DNA from: Cercospora beticola
Lineage: Eukaryota > Ascomycota > Dothideomycetes > Mycosphaerellales > Mycosphaerellaceae
Direction: 5' to 3'
DNA: 64,000 bases
Assembly: GCF_033473495.1 (NCBI RefSeq)
Contig: NC_088942.1
Span: 806,001-870,000, forward strand
The translations under genes were made by a program, and so were the position numbers. Each line of letters opens with the position of its first letter. Positions within the stretch are counted from its first letter, which is position 1. Under the pieces are notes generated by a model. That model was not told where the DNA came from and did no database searches. It saw only the letters and a list, made by a program, of their open reading frames with translations. Below, in pieces: positions 31,056-42,947 of the stretch.

Positions 31056-31953
31056 TTACTCATCATGGAGGTATTGTTGGTCGGAATTAGTTGGTTGTTG
31101 TGGGTGGTCTCTTATCGACTCACTCTGATTCTCTGCGTCCTCTCTCTCCTGCACGTTGACCGCATCATTGACCTCAGCCAAGATATCCGCTTGCGGAAGC
31201 AGCTACCGGAGTAAGTCTGAAGCCATCTGCGGCCCATATCTCTACCGTGGTCCTCCATTTGTTCGCAAAAGCTGCCTGAAATTGTTGCAGTTGGCGAACG
31301 GTAATACCTTCAGCGTTTTTCTCGGCGCGCAGAACATGCCAGTGGGATGCGCCCATAGTATCCACGACCATACATTTCACAGGTGGCTGTGTCAAAAGCA
31401 TGCTCTTCCACGATGCGTCCGGCCCAGACTCCTCTTTCACAGGGCCAATCTCTAGGCGGGCGTTCTTGATCAAAACTGTTTCGTATTCCCACTCGTCGAG
31501 ATCCTCAATTTCGAGTGGGTCGAGCTCGTCACTGATATCGGTGATTTCAACATCGTCAAACATTGATGCTAGAGGATTGAACACCACATCGCATCGTCGG
31601 CCAGATGTGTCACGAACCCATGCGCACTTGATCATGTTGCGATCGGTGTCTTGCAACCAGCTACCACCTCTGAAAGTCTTGCACGCTGCATTTGAGGCAC
31701 ATTCCTCGGTCTCGAAGACTTTATCCGGATCTTCGAGACGTGCAACAAAGTTTCCGTAAGGTCTGAAGAACAGAGCTCGCTGAATAGACGGCGACTTCTT
31801 GATTGCATGCTGGAAAGTTCGATCTACGCGCTGCGCGCTTGTGAGGTCGAACATGGGCAGCTGAAGGAGGATCGATTCCAGCAATTCCGGTGTGTCGAAG
31901 GCCCTTGCCCGCGGAACGATGATGCTGCAAATTATTAGCGCTGTTCGACACAT
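31056..31953 (-). pseudogene. F-box paralogue 3, frameshifted at the C-terminus and lacking the ancestral start
   Basis: Homologous along its length to copies 1, 2 and 4: F-box LLESILLQLPMFDLTSAQRV, FQHAIKKSPSIQRALF, LLTQPP, HVLR, GIT. Two lesions are visible. First, where the paralogues have CATCATG, this copy has CATCATC, so the ancestral ATG is missing; the nearest upstream in-frame ATG is 31953. Second, near 31191 an extra A in GCAAGCGG (paralogue: GCAGCGG) shifts the frame. The protein then stops at 31174, while the original frame continues ADILAEV and on to a stop at 31056. It might still be expressed as a shortened protein of about 259 residues. Confidence 0.75.
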
Positions 31954-32406
31954 CAGAGATGACAACCTACTCCGGTTCGCGCTGTGATGTAGCCATTGTT
32001 CAGTGCCCTGGAGCGCGCGCTGGTGACTCTTGTGACAGTGTGTGTTGTGTCGGTGTAGAGGTGAAGATGTGGAATGAGGTGGAGGTGGTTGAACGCAACG
32101 TAAAGCTGCTGTTCACGAACGCAGCGGGTACGAACGCGTCAAGCAAACATCCGCGCCTTCACTTTCAGCCGTGCCGTTATCTCAATGTGAACACAACCTG
32201 CTCGCTAGGCTGAAGCTTGTTACTCACATCCCGCAGAGTGCGCATCAACGCAAACACCAAGGAGTCAAGTTCTGTTATTCACTTTGTCTCCCGTGCTGCT
32301 CGTAACCTCATTTCATCCACCCAGCAGATTCTCAGAACAACATCCTCCCCGACGTGTGCCGTGAGCTCCAAGCATCTGCACTGACTCGCTCAACAACGAG
32401 CATCCG
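31954..32406. other. Upstream region of F-box copy 3
   Basis: It carries the duplicated block near 32075-32125 shared with the region upstream of copy 2. No gene is seen. Confidence 0.45.
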
Positions 32407-33159
32407 TCAACTCTCTATCTCTTCCTGCTTGATTCCAGTTGCATCCTCAATTTCCGCCAAAATCTCCGCCGCCGTAGAAGTAACAGGGAGGATCCTCGAC
32501 CCACTCGCACTATAAATCGTAGCCTCCTCAGGCCTCACATTCTGGAATGCCTTCAGGAACTTCTCAAAGTGACCGAAGGTTATCCCAGCCGATCTTTCAT
32601 CCGAACGTAGAATATGCCAGTGGAGAACGCCTGAGGTGTCCACAATCAAGCATTGTACGGGAGGCTGGGTCATCAACATATTTCTCCAGGAGGCGTTGAC
32701 TTCTCTCGAGCTTCCTCGTCCGTGGATTCGTGGTTGCTTCTTGCTATTATCATCGACAGCTTTGCTGGCGGAAATGAGTTCGACAGCGACGAAATACAAA
32801 GGATTGTACAACATGCCGCAGGGCTTATCCGATTTGCTGCCTCGAAGGACCCATTTGCATTTGCAATCATCGCGTAAGGTTGCATCCAGGATGTCTTCCA
32901 TGTGGTAATTGTTCGCCTCGCAGGAGTCTTGTGAATCACAGTCTTTGGTGCTGAAAGCTTCTTGCCAGCCATCAAGGCTAATAGTTGAGTCCCCGTAGGA
33001 CTGCAGGAATAGTGCGCGCTGTAGTCGACGAGAACGCTTGATGGTTTTGTGGAAGGTTCGACTGACGCGTTGAGCGAGGAGTATCTCGAGGATTGGCAGT
33101 CGCAGGAGGATCGCCTCTAGTAAGTCTGGAGTGCTGAAGACTGTCATGATAGGCGACAT
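32407..33159 (-). CDS. F-box paralogue 4 of tandem cluster, 250 aa
   Basis: This is the cleanest member of the array. The F-box is close to the N-terminus (LLEAILLRLPILEILLAQRV, then FHKTIKRSRRLQRALF). A Cys-containing middle (CDSQDSCEA, CKCKW) follows, with the shared C-terminal half MLMTQPP, VDTSG, HILR, GIT, then RILPVTSTAAEILAEIE. The start at 33159 follows GACAGCATCATG, so an AG acceptor of a leader intron may precede it as in copies 2 and 3. Known F-box proteins bind Skp1 through this N-terminal helix; the substrate is unknown. It is single-exon in coding sequence. Confidence 0.8.
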   Translation of the reverse strand: MSPIMTVFSTPDLLEAILLRLPILEILLAQRVSRTFHKTIKRSRRLQRALFLQSYGDSTISLDGWQEAFSTKDCDSQDSCEANNYHMEDILDATLRDDCKCKWVLRGSKSDKPCGMLYNPLYFVAVELISASKAVDDNSKKQPRIHGRGSSREVNASWRNMLMTQPPVQCLIVDTSGVLHWHILRSDERSAGITFGHFEKFLKAFQNVRPEEATIYSASGSRILPVTSTAAEILAEIEDATGIKQEEIES

Positions 33160-34225
33160 GATGCTGTCATATATCAGCTTTCGAATGCAGACACTATGAA
33201 CGATCGGGTCTCTTACTCGTGGACGTCAACAAGATCCATAACATGAACCAATGTCGGCACAAGAATTGGAGAATTTCTTAGACGACAGAACCTGTGGCAT
33301 AGATGAGATCCTTTGACGTCCCTGTCACGTTAGATCATGCTGATCCAAGACCAATATCGTTGACTGAGACCAGCAGCAGCTTCCAGACCACGACTCGGGC
33401 TGCACTCCGCAAAGCTGGACTGTCGAGCTCAACAGCATTTGTTGGTTCTGACGTCCGTCCTTTGGCTCGTTCGCAGGAACTGTAGAGGCTAGTCAGATGG
33501 CCATCTCCAGGATAACGTTTTCCGCCCTGCATGCGTGGATCATATTCTATAGCCCTGCATATCTTGAATCGTAAGCGCAGGTAGCTCGTTTGTTTCTTAC
33601 CCGTTATGGCTACTGCTCGGCGACCACGGGTTACGGCCTTACAGCTGCCAACTGCCCTTGTCATAGTACTATCGCTTGGCAGATGCTGATGTCTAAATCG
33701 CCAATTCGAAGCCCTTGCGGGACGTTTCAGCTGCCTTCTGGAGGGGTCGTGATAGGTATGGCATCGGGTCTGGCTTTGTCCTCGTTTCCAGAGGAACTTT
33801 TGCTCTGTCCTTGCAAAGTGCCGAGAGAAGTTCAATGGGATCTGCTGGGACCAGGTAGCAGACCTTGTACACATAAGCGCGGCTCATTGCTTTCTTACTT
33901 ACTACAGTCATCAAACAGTGACATCGAACGCAAGTCCTCAACTATCCCGTCGCTGATTAATCCAACTGCTACTGGGCCGAGAATGACGCGAACCATCTCG
34001 GCCGTCTCATGCGGCTTTTGCAAATCCATTGCAATTCTAGAACAGCTGCAACCTCATAAAAGCAAGAATCCAGAACCTGCGTTGTTAGACAGAAAGACCC
34101 ACTCTCACTTTCGGCCGCGCATTGGCCACAGAATGAAGCCCTCGCAATGTCGCACCTCTCGCCGACCCTTGACCAGATGCACGTGCAATTCATGGTCATC
34201 ATTCTCCCATATACCAGCCAGACCC
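33160..34225. other. Intergenic region, 1.1 kb
   Basis: This lies between F-box copies 4 and 5. A 179-codon minus-strand ORF is present but has basic, random-like composition. No remnant of another F-box copy was recognised. Confidence 0.4.
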
Positions 34226-35194
34226 TCAACGCCGATTGTGCCATCCGACTATGCACGAGTCGAAGCGACTAACTGGCTTTCTTCCAAGCATGCATAGCAC
34301 GGTAGGAGCCGGCGGCGGCGCAGCAGGCACATGCTCCGTATTCGGCTCCAGAAACTCATACATCGTCCTCGAACAAGTCGCCATGAGCTGGGTTTCATGT
34401 TGAAGCTCGCCGGATCCCACGTACCACCTCCCATAGCCCTGTCCACACAAGAGCTTTGTTCCAGAGGGTATGACCAGTTCAACTGTCCCACCGAAGCGAT
34501 CTGCGTGTTCTTTGATATCGCCTACAGTGACACCAGGCTGACCTTGTCTCGCCTGGACGCTATGCCAGTGGGGCTCGTAGCACTTGCCGTCTTCATCTTT
34601 GGCCTCGAAAATGGCCGGACAGTGCAGCCAGACCTCAGAAGCTGGAGGCTGAAATACTTGCATTCTCTTGAGGGAGGCCGGAGACTGGGCAGTGAGGTAC
34701 GAATGAGCCGATGGAGTGAGATCAGTACGGACTATTCTGTAGTAGTCCACTGTCCCATGTACTGTCGGGCGTCGCTCAATGAATTCCAGCCACGGCGGGT
34801 CTACTCTATAAACAAAAGGGTTCAGTGTGGTCGTTCTACGAGTTTCGTCTGGCTTAGGAGCCTGGCGCGCCCAATGTGTTACCGGGTCTTGCTGTTCGCG
34901 TATCGACCAATCGCCCTTTTTGCTATTGGCATGGCATCCTTGTGGTGACGAGCATGCGGGTGGTGCCGACAACTTCGATATGGGGTGCAGAACTGTCTCA
35001 TCGATTGATTTGAAGAAGAGGGCTTTTTGTAGCTTGTGCGAGTCCCGTATCGTATCTTTGAAATCTTTGTTGACGCACTGCGCAGCCAAGACTTCTTTCA
35101 ATGGCAATTCAAGAAGGATCATTTCCATGAGCTCTGGAATGGCCGCAAGTTGAGCACCAGCAGTACCGCCGTACTCGCGTCTCGATTCTGCCAT
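34226..35194 (-). CDS. Distant F-box paralogue 5, 322 aa
   Basis: The F-box is at residues about 18-60 (LMEMILLELPLKEVLAAQCV, FKDTI, LQKALFF), again with the basic end segment of the cluster family. The C-terminal half keeps only parts of the shared pattern: FQPP, HWHS and GVT followed by a helix. It ends in a long proline-rich and arginine-containing tail absent from copies 1-4. The frame runs upstream to 35227 only through a GTG codon, so the ATG at 35194 is taken as start. It is probably an older duplicate. Function is inferred from the F-box only. Confidence 0.75.
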   Translation of the reverse strand: MAESRREYGGTAGAQLAAIPELMEMILLELPLKEVLAAQCVNKDFKDTIRDSHKLQKALFFKSIDETVLHPISKLSAPPACSSPQGCHANSKKGDWSIREQQDPVTHWARQAPKPDETRRTTTLNPFVYRVDPPWLEFIERRPTVHGTVDYYRIVRTDLTPSAHSYLTAQSPASLKRMQVFQPPASEVWLHCPAIFEAKDEDGKCYEPHWHSVQARQGQPGVTVGDIKEHADRFGGTVELVIPSGTKLLCGQGYGRWYVGSGELQHETQLMATCSRTMYEFLEPNTEHVPAAPPPAPTVLCMLGRKPVSRFDSCIVGWHNRR

Positions 35195-35498
35195 TTTGAT
35201 GTCGGCAGGAAGGCGTGCAGATCTCACCTGGCAACGTCAGCAGCAGGAAGAGCAACTCTTTTGTACGAACCGTGGATGAGCCAGATTGCTCCTTGTGTTG
35301 ATCGCTTTGTTATGTTTGATACATACAAACACCGGAGCTTCGTTCTGAGCGAAACTTCTCCAGACTATTGCTGTCGTCACTCTTCCGGAGCAAGAAACCC
35401 ATTTTTCAGCAATGTAAGACCCAGCGGCATCTCGCAGCTTGTGGAACACCAACCAACGCCAGCGCTTCGGAAACAAATGCACATCAGTTTCGATGCTC

Positions 35499-36729
35499 TT
35501 ACGAGTTCATCTTCGGCTTGGCTTTCGCAGCTTTCTTCTCTTTGGCCTCGTCCTTCTTTTTCTTCTTGGCAGCCTCGACCTTCTCTTCATTCTTACGCTT
35601 CAGAGATGCCTTCTCTTCGTCGGTCTTCTCTTTAACTTTGAAGAAACCCTCGAGACGGGATTGTTGTCCCGACTTGAGGTTCTTCTGCAGACGTGCCGCC
35701 GCGGAACGGACACGATCCTCATTGAAGCCTTTCTCTTCAACCAGAAATTTGACGAGGCCGTCCACATCTGGAGCTTCCCACTTGAAGTCGCACTCTGGAG
35801 CATCCGCTGAACGTACGTCAGGCTCCAGGAAGAGCTGTCGAGCATCTTGGTAGGGCCAGTCTTCAGGAAGCGTGTACTTCCCAGATTTCTCAATGTACTC
35901 AACAACCTTGTCCAGCGTCTTGTGCTCCTTGACTAGGGCGTGCGCGTTCTTTGGGCCGATTCCCTTGACTGGATCGAGGTAATCGCAGCCAAGGAGGATA
36001 CACAAGTCGATGAACTGCTTGAGGTCCATGTCGAGCCCTTCAAGTACACGGTCCAGATGGATCTCCTGCACCGGCTCCTTGCGTTGTTCTGAGAAGGTCA
36101 GGTGCCTCAGCAAGACCGGGGTGTTGAAAGTGAGCGTGTCCATGTCCTCCGAAGCAGCGGCATACACCTTGCCAGCTCTTGCTAGTACAGCACATTGTGC
36201 CTCAGCTTCGGTCGGCGCAATAATGTACGGGATTCCCATCAATTTCAGCAGTCTCTGCGCTTCGGCATTGTGTTCTTTGGTCACTCTCACAGTTCTTCTC
36301 GAAAACCGCTCGACTTCCTCAGCCGTTCCTGTCTCTTTGGCCTCCTCATGCTGCTCCTGTGCCTCGCTCTTTCTCTGAAAACGCTTTGCCAGCTCACCAC
36401 TCTTGAGCTTTGGTGGTGCACCATCGAAGACGTAGAGCGGTTTGATTCCGTTATCCACCATGCGCAATGTGCGATAGAACATGCCCATCAAGTGTGAGGT
36501 AGTCTCGCCGGTGTCCGACATGAGCTGCTCGCCATTGGAGCGAACAGCGATCAGAAAGGAGTAGAGCGACATGGATGCATCAATGGCGACTTTGCGGCCA
36601 AAGTGCGTCTTGATCTCACCCTCCTTGACGGCATCGGGGCAGTTGTCGCGGATCACTTGGTAGAGGTCTGCATGCGTTTAGCAAACGTGGCCAAGGGTGT
36701 ATGTGGCATGACTTACTCTTGATACCCAT
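35499..36729 (-). CDS. FEN1: Flap endonuclease 1 (FEN1/Rad27), 393 aa
   Basis: Structure-specific 5' flap nuclease of Okazaki fragment maturation and long-patch base excision repair. The start ATG at 36729 opens a 13-nt exon (MGIK plus one base), then a 49-nt intron (36716-36668), then exon 2 to 35499. The spliced N-terminus [13 protein letters not shown] is canonical. Active-site acids are present in the usual places: Asp34 (VAIDAS), Asp86 (YVFDG), Glu158/Glu160 (TEAEAQC), Asp179/Asp181 (SEDMDTL) and Asp233 (LLGCDYL). The helix-hairpin-helix ([13 protein letters not shown]) and the PCNA-binding motif QSRLEGFF are also there. The tail is lysine-rich as in fungal orthologues. Length matches the family. 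Confidence 0.97.
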
Positions 36730-37210
36730 GTTGGCGGTTGGTCGGGTGTTACCTCGTTGTCGTTACCGGAGTCGGAAGTCGAGATCGGAATTCGCGATGA
36801 AGCTGAAGTTCGAGACGCGTTCGCGTCAAAGTGGTGACGTGACGTAGGCGGCAGTGGCGGGACGTGCTTTCTTCACTGAGAGCGCGTTGTGGCCATCACC
36901 TCCTTCTGCATACAACATCTACAGCGGACTGGAAATGAGATCAACTTGACCAATTGGAGGCTGACGATGATCAGCACGAATGTCGAACGTCGTCGAGAAC
37001 TGCTGCTTCAGGATGTATCATCGCCGGCAACAGCTTCCTCTTCGGACCCTGTTCATGAGCGGCCTCGGCGAGCCGGTCTGCTGCGAGATCGTCCTCGGCT
37101 GGCACATTGACTTCTGCAGAACATGATATTTTAGACTTGGTAGAACAATTCAATCCATTCCTGGACTCCACTTTCCTACTTCTCTCCATACTTCAATGCA
37201 TTATCTCACC
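36730..37210. other. Divergent promoter region of FEN1 and glutaryl-CoA dehydrogenase
   Basis: This 0.5-kb region contains a TGACGTGACG sequence near 36835-36845 that resembles a CRE-type palindrome half. No gene is seen. Confidence 0.4.
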
Positions 37211-38589
37211 ATGCTTAGATCCGTGTCCACACGTGCCGCGAGGCAGCTCGCGCAACCCATTGGCCGCCGCTATGCCTCGACGCCTGCCGCCTTCGATTGG
37301 AAAGACCCTTTGGGGTCAGCATACAACTTCACAGAGGAAGAATTGGCCATTTCAGAAACAGCCGAATCATACTGTCAAGAGCGCATGCTGCCGAGAGTGC
37401 TAGGTAAGCCAGCCAAAACCTTCTGCTAGCAAGACACGGCAGCTAATGGTATGCGCAGAGGCGTATCGCAATGAGAACTACGACAAGAAGATCCTCGAGG
37501 AGATGGGCGAGCTCGGTCTGCTAGGAGCAACGATACAAGGCTATGGCTGCGCAGGAGTTTCTTCGGTAGCTTCTGGATTGATCACGCGAGCAGTGGAGAG
37601 AGTAGACTCGGGATACAGGTCAGGCATGAGTGTACAATCGTCGCTTGCGATGGGTGGTATCGAAGAGTTCGGATCCGAAGAGCAGAAGGAGAAGTTTCTA
37701 CCACAAATGGCGAAGGGCAAGATGCTGGGCTGTTTTGGGCTGACAGAGCCCAACCACGGGTCGGACCCCGGCAGCATGGAGAGTGTTGCAAAGGAACACC
37801 CCACGAAGAAGGGCTACTATAGCCTGTCGGGTTCGAAAACGTGGATCACAAACTCTCCAATTGCAGACGTGATGCTCGTTTGGGCAAAGCTGCAGGAGAC
37901 TGGCAAGATTCGTGGCTTCCTGGTGGAGCGTTCTGAGGCGCCGCCAGGCACGCTCGAGACGCCAAAGATTGGACACAAGAATGGTCTGCGAGCATCAATA
38001 ACTGGCATGATTCAAATGGACAACCTGCCGATAGCCAAGGAGATGATGCTTCCAGAGGTCGAGGGCCTAAGGGGTCCCTTCTCGTGTCTGAATAGCGCTC
38101 GTTATGGCATTGCATGGGGCGTTATCGGTGCTCTCGAGGACTGCATAGCCCGAGCAAGAGAGTACGCTCTCGAGCGCAAGCAGTTCAAGGGCAACCCGAT
38201 CGCCAAGTATCAGCTCGTGCAGAAGAAGCTTGCAGATGCTGCGACAGACGCAGCGTTCGGCATCCAAGCCGCATACCAAGTCGGGCGTCTAAAAGATGAG
38301 GGCAAGGCAGCTCCAGAGATGATCTCGATGATTAAACGTCAAAATTGTGATCGTGCACTGGTCGGCGCGAGGAATCTACAGGAGATCTTCGGCGGCAACG
38401 CTGCCAGCGATGAGTACCACATCGGCCGACATGTGTCGAACTTGTTCGTGACGCAGACTTACGAAGGACAGAGTGACATTCATGGTAAGTCAACTCCTTA
38501 TCGCATATGCACACGTGAGCGGACATGCTGACCTGTTATTAGCACTCATCCTTGGTCGGGCCATTACCGGCATTCAGGCCTTTGTTTAG
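37211..38589 (+). CDS. GCDH: Glutaryl-CoA dehydrogenase, mitochondrial, 421 aa
   Basis: FAD acyl-CoA dehydrogenase that oxidises and decarboxylates glutaryl-CoA to crotonyl-CoA in lysine and tryptophan breakdown. Exons are 37211-37403, 37459-38484 and 38543-38589, with introns of 55 and 58 nt. The ATG at 37211 gives an Arg/Ser/Ala-rich mitochondrial presequence ([13 protein letters not shown]); another ATG lies five codons upstream. Family marks: [13 protein letters not shown] at the mature N-terminus, [43 protein letters not shown], and the final [20 protein letters not shown]. The Glu of YEG is the catalytic base by family knowledge. The last exon is only 47 nt. Confidence 0.95.
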
Positions 38590-39229
38590 GCCTTGAGAGT
38601 TTCAGGTTGGCGTCATTGTATGAAAGGCGTGGCGTGCATGGAATGGACACAGCGAAGAAATCTGTACAGTATACAGGAAACATGTCGCACGATTTGTAGC
38701 ATTCCATATGAGGAGCGGCTGCATGTGTCAGCACTGCCCGTGAATTGAGGCTGTGTACAAGTATAGTAACCAGACAAGCGCCTGTCAAATAAATGGCCGC
38801 AGCCGCCCAGACGTGGAAGCCCAAAGCCCTGCATTGTGTCACTCGCCAGCATCGAAACGCCACCTTCTTTCTTGGTCGATTCGCGTCCTCGACCTTCCCT
38901 CCTCATCTGCAACGTTCGACAGCGCGGACAGTCATCAGCTGGGACAAAGCCAAACCTGACCCGAACCACAAGAGCGAAGCCGGTAGCCATTTCTGCGGCG
39001 TTGCTCAGGCACCAAACACGCGCCGCCAACTAGTCACCGGAGCCAGGATCCTCGGAATCGGTTTCCGGGGGAAGGAGGCACCGCTGTTCGCTCTTCTGCC
39101 CTTCGTCACCAACAGTCCTCTGCGCTTGACGCAACAAACCTTTTACCAACTTCAACCACACCGACCGACACTCTCGCACCGCGCTCGTCCCACCAACTCG
39201 AGCACCCACAACACATTCACATCGACAGC
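38590..39229. other. Intergenic region upstream of the E2 gene
   Basis: It ends in a pyrimidine-rich leader. ORFs on both strands are unsupported. Confidence 0.45.
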
Positions 39230-39961
<732 letters not shown>

Positions 39962-40543
39962 AGCAGCGGATCGACACATGGAATAGACGCGGATTGCACG
40001 ATGATGGACGGCCGGCCAACCTGGGAGGCCATCGAGGATCTCGAGGTGGCATGGCATGACTGCTGCTTTTTCACATACCATCATGTACATGGTCATGGTT
40101 GGCTTGCTTTCGCTTGCCAAGGAGGCTGGCGATACGACACGAATTCGGGCGCGGACGTAGTTTAGGCGGCATTATGCCATGCGACAATGGCAGTGCTTGA
40201 CGACTTGCATCACGAGGTTACTTTTAGGAAATTCCTGTCTCACACATGGTTCGTGCGTTAGGGAGCTGAAATGCTATTACTGGGTGTTACGCTGTCTTTT
40301 CATGCTGCGGTAAGTCTCTGCCGTCCGCGTTCAGTTCACTTGCTATCATGTGATTATGCGCGTGATAGGTCACTGGGGCTGTTTGCTACTGACAGCCACA
40401 GCACTCTTGCCTGAACTTTGAAATAATTTGAAGAACATCTTCCACTTCTTACTCGTTCCATTGCGCACCAACTCTCAGCACTGAACGCCCGATCTGTCAC
40501 CATCAGTGTCACTTCTCACCCCACACAGGCGGACACAACCATC
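39962..40543. other. Intergenic region
   Basis: 3' region of the E2 gene and promoter of the following F-box gene. Nothing is recognised. Confidence 0.45.
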
Positions 40544-41545
40544 ATGGCTCAAGACAGAGTTATTGGACAGGTGCGCGCGACAACTTCCAATCTTAGCTCG
40601 GTGACTGACGCTGGACAGGTCGAAGTAGTCAAGAACACCACGAGCAAGATAGAGGGCCCCTCGACTGATCAAATCGACGAACACAAGCCCTGCAACGCGG
40701 ACGGCAAGACCATGAGCAATACGGCGAGTTCTTCCGCCAGCCAGATTGCCGCTCCTCAGCTGGACGATCAGGTTGTCGAGATGCCAGTCGTAATAGAGGG
40801 GCTCTCAGGCGCCGAGCAGGTACAACTCGAGCTGAAAACCGCGCTCTTCGAGTTGCGAGCTAATGTGTTGCAGTCTGATGCATGCCACAATCTCTTCAAC
40901 ACGGTCGAGCTTCTGGAGAATATTCTGTCAAAGCTGCCAATCAAGGACTTACTCTTCGCCCAGAGCGTTTGCAAGACGTGGAAGAATTGCATCGCGCACT
41001 CGAAAATACTTCAACGGGGCCTGTTTCTTGCTCCACCAAAGCTCAAGCCTATCGAGATGATTTACGACACAGGTGACGAGGGCAACCTCCAGACAGCCTT
41101 GTACGCCAAAGCCGACGCATCGGACACAGCCGAAGTCAAGTTTCTGCGCACCTGCTTCACTTTTTGTGCAAATCCTCTTCTCGTGTGCGCCTTCGGTTCA
41201 GACACTCTGGCCACTTATCTGCTGGATTCGAGCAAGAGCCCCCGTGTAGAAGAGCGCTTCACCCGACCGGAGGCTTCCTGGAAGCGCATGACCACCCTAT
41301 ACCCATCACTTGAGTTTCCGGATATCTTTCTGCCTCTCAAACAACAGTTGAAGTCTTTCGCACTGTCAAGAGAGGAGGCGATCGAACGAACTGGAGGGCA
41401 TCTCATGATGGTTTTGTGGGAAGAATCGTTGAGGAGACTGGCTCATGCTGGAACAGCTTTTGTTTGTGAGGCCGCACAAAAGTACGAAACAGCCGAGCAG
41501 CTGGCCAGTGCAGTCGATAAACTCAAGCAAGGAGAGAAGTTGTGA
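40544..41545 (+). CDS. F-box protein 6, opposite strand, 333 aa
   Basis: A Ser/Thr-rich N-terminal extension of about 110 residues precedes an F-box (LFNTVELLENILSKLPIKDLL, then FAQSVCKTWKNCIAHS and LQRGLF). The F-box and basic end match the minus-strand cluster. An ASWKRM segment after a Pro/Arg patch also resembles the block just before TQPP in copies 1-4, but TQPP, HILR and GIT are absent. It ends in a charged helix. This is likely a diverged relative moved or inverted out of the array. Substrate unknown. Single exon; start at the first ATG, after a clean leader. Confidence 0.8.
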   Translation: MAQDRVIGQVRATTSNLSSVTDAGQVEVVKNTTSKIEGPSTDQIDEHKPCNADGKTMSNTASSSASQIAAPQLDDQVVEMPVVIEGLSGAEQVQLELKTALFELRANVLQSDACHNLFNTVELLENILSKLPIKDLLFAQSVCKTWKNCIAHSKILQRGLFLAPPKLKPIEMIYDTGDEGNLQTALYAKADASDTAEVKFLRTCFTFCANPLLVCAFGSDTLATYLLDSSKSPRVEERFTRPEASWKRMTTLYPSLEFPDIFLPLKQQLKSFALSREEAIERTGGHLMMVLWEESLRRLAHAGTAFVCEAAQKYETAEQLASAVDKLKQGEKL

Positions 41546-42322
41546 ATTCCATGCATTACGTTGGCACTGCACAGATCGAATCTTGCGGAAGATGTTCTTG
41601 ATACCCTCATGGCATCCTACGCATACAGGACCATCCAGAAAACAAAATGGGACACGGCAGAGATCCAGCTTGCACGCTTCAAGCACGCTCTACATGTCGT
41701 GACAGTTGGAACGAGCTGGCAGTCGTTAGGCCAGGATGTGGTCATTCGTCTTCAAGCAACTTGTCCTTCATCTTTCGACTGCCCGATTGATGTTCGCATC
41801 CAGACAAGCCAGAAACGCAGTTCGCACGACCGTGTCACTTCGATACGCTTGTGGTTCAGCTGAAGCATTCTGTCCGCTATGAGCGCCGACCTGTTCATAA
41901 GGTCGTGTGAGCATCGAACGAGACCCTACGGTTTCGTCGTCAGTGACTTAGCGTAAATGACACTAGTCAAAAGTTCACAGCATTCAATGAACTCCATTTC
42001 CGGTGATGCTGTTCGTGAAGAGTGACAGCCCTAAATATAGCTGTTGTGCTGTCCGAGCTTCTGGGGCTGAACCGGATTGGCGGGACGCGACCTCACACAG
42101 CCAGCTCGCCCAGCTTCCTCCATTGACTCTTTGACTTTCCGTGCGTGTTTTGTTGGTCGAACTCTACATCGCCGTGCTATCCTGCGCCCTCTGCACTGTT
42201 GGTGATGGAAACCCCGCGCCCGTTCACTTGCACCTTGATGTGACAGGTGAACGCTTCCTCCAAAGACTCCTGTCTCTCTGCCGACACAGCTCGCGACACT
42301 CGAAGGACGGCTGACTGCAGAT
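41546..42322. other. Intergenic region, 0.8 kb
   Basis: No gene is supported. It should contain the promoter of the WSC gene. Confidence 0.4.
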
Positions 42323-42947
42323 ATGTCTGGAGCTATGATGAGACTATTGATCTGCGCTCTGGCGATGATGATCGCGCTGGTCGCGGCGCAGGATACGAAT
42401 ATTGTGTATCCGACTACTGCTGGACCTTCTGCGACTCCGCTGCCGAACGCAGATGGCTATACTTATGCTGGATGCTGGAATGAGACGATCGATGTAGCTG
42501 GGTCAGGCGGTGTACGAGCACTGAGTGAAGTCGGGAACTTCGTAAGTCCATACGCATACGCGTCCTCTCCAAGCGTAGTTCAGCATACACAGAATTTATG
42601 CTAACATCCCGCTCCTACTACTACAGTCCGCCAACAACTCCATGACCATCGGCTCCTGCCTCAAATTCTGCCAATCCGCCAACGCCCGATTCGCCGGCCT
42701 CGAATACGGCCGCGAATGCTACTGTTCTCCCTACCTCTCCACGTTTAGCGAAAGACTCGACGAATCGAACTGTAGTTTCGCGTGCAACGGCAATGCGAGC
42801 GAGATTTGTGGTGGACGATTGGCTATTACGTTATACAACCGGACAGAAGGCTCGACGGGAATGGCGTGGAGAGTGGGAAGTGGGAGTCAGGCGACTTGGT
42901 ATGGGTTTTTGGCGTTTGTGTTTATGGTTTTTGCGGCGTTTTTGTGA
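42323..42947 (+). CDS. WSC-domain secreted or membrane-anchored protein, 179 aa
   Basis: Cell-surface protein. Exons are 42323-42541 and 42627-42947 (85-nt intron, GTAAGT donor). The signal peptide is residues 1 to about 22 (LLICALAMMIALVAA, then QDT). A WSC carbohydrate-binding domain follows: YAGCW near residue 48, SCLKFCQ, GLEYGRECYCSP, and a CSFACNGNASEICGG end with ITLYN. Eight cysteines fit the family. The C-terminus is a hydrophobic stretch (WYGFLAFVFMVFAAFL) right after a small-residue region, typical of a GPI-anchor signal. The lack of a cytosolic tail argues against a Wsc1-type stress sensor. A role in wall or glycan binding is inference. Confidence 0.88.

Noticed and set aside
33335..33874. 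179-codon minus-strand ORF considered as a lost F-box copy
   Set aside because: No F-box or TQPP/HILR/GIT motif in any frame of the segment.
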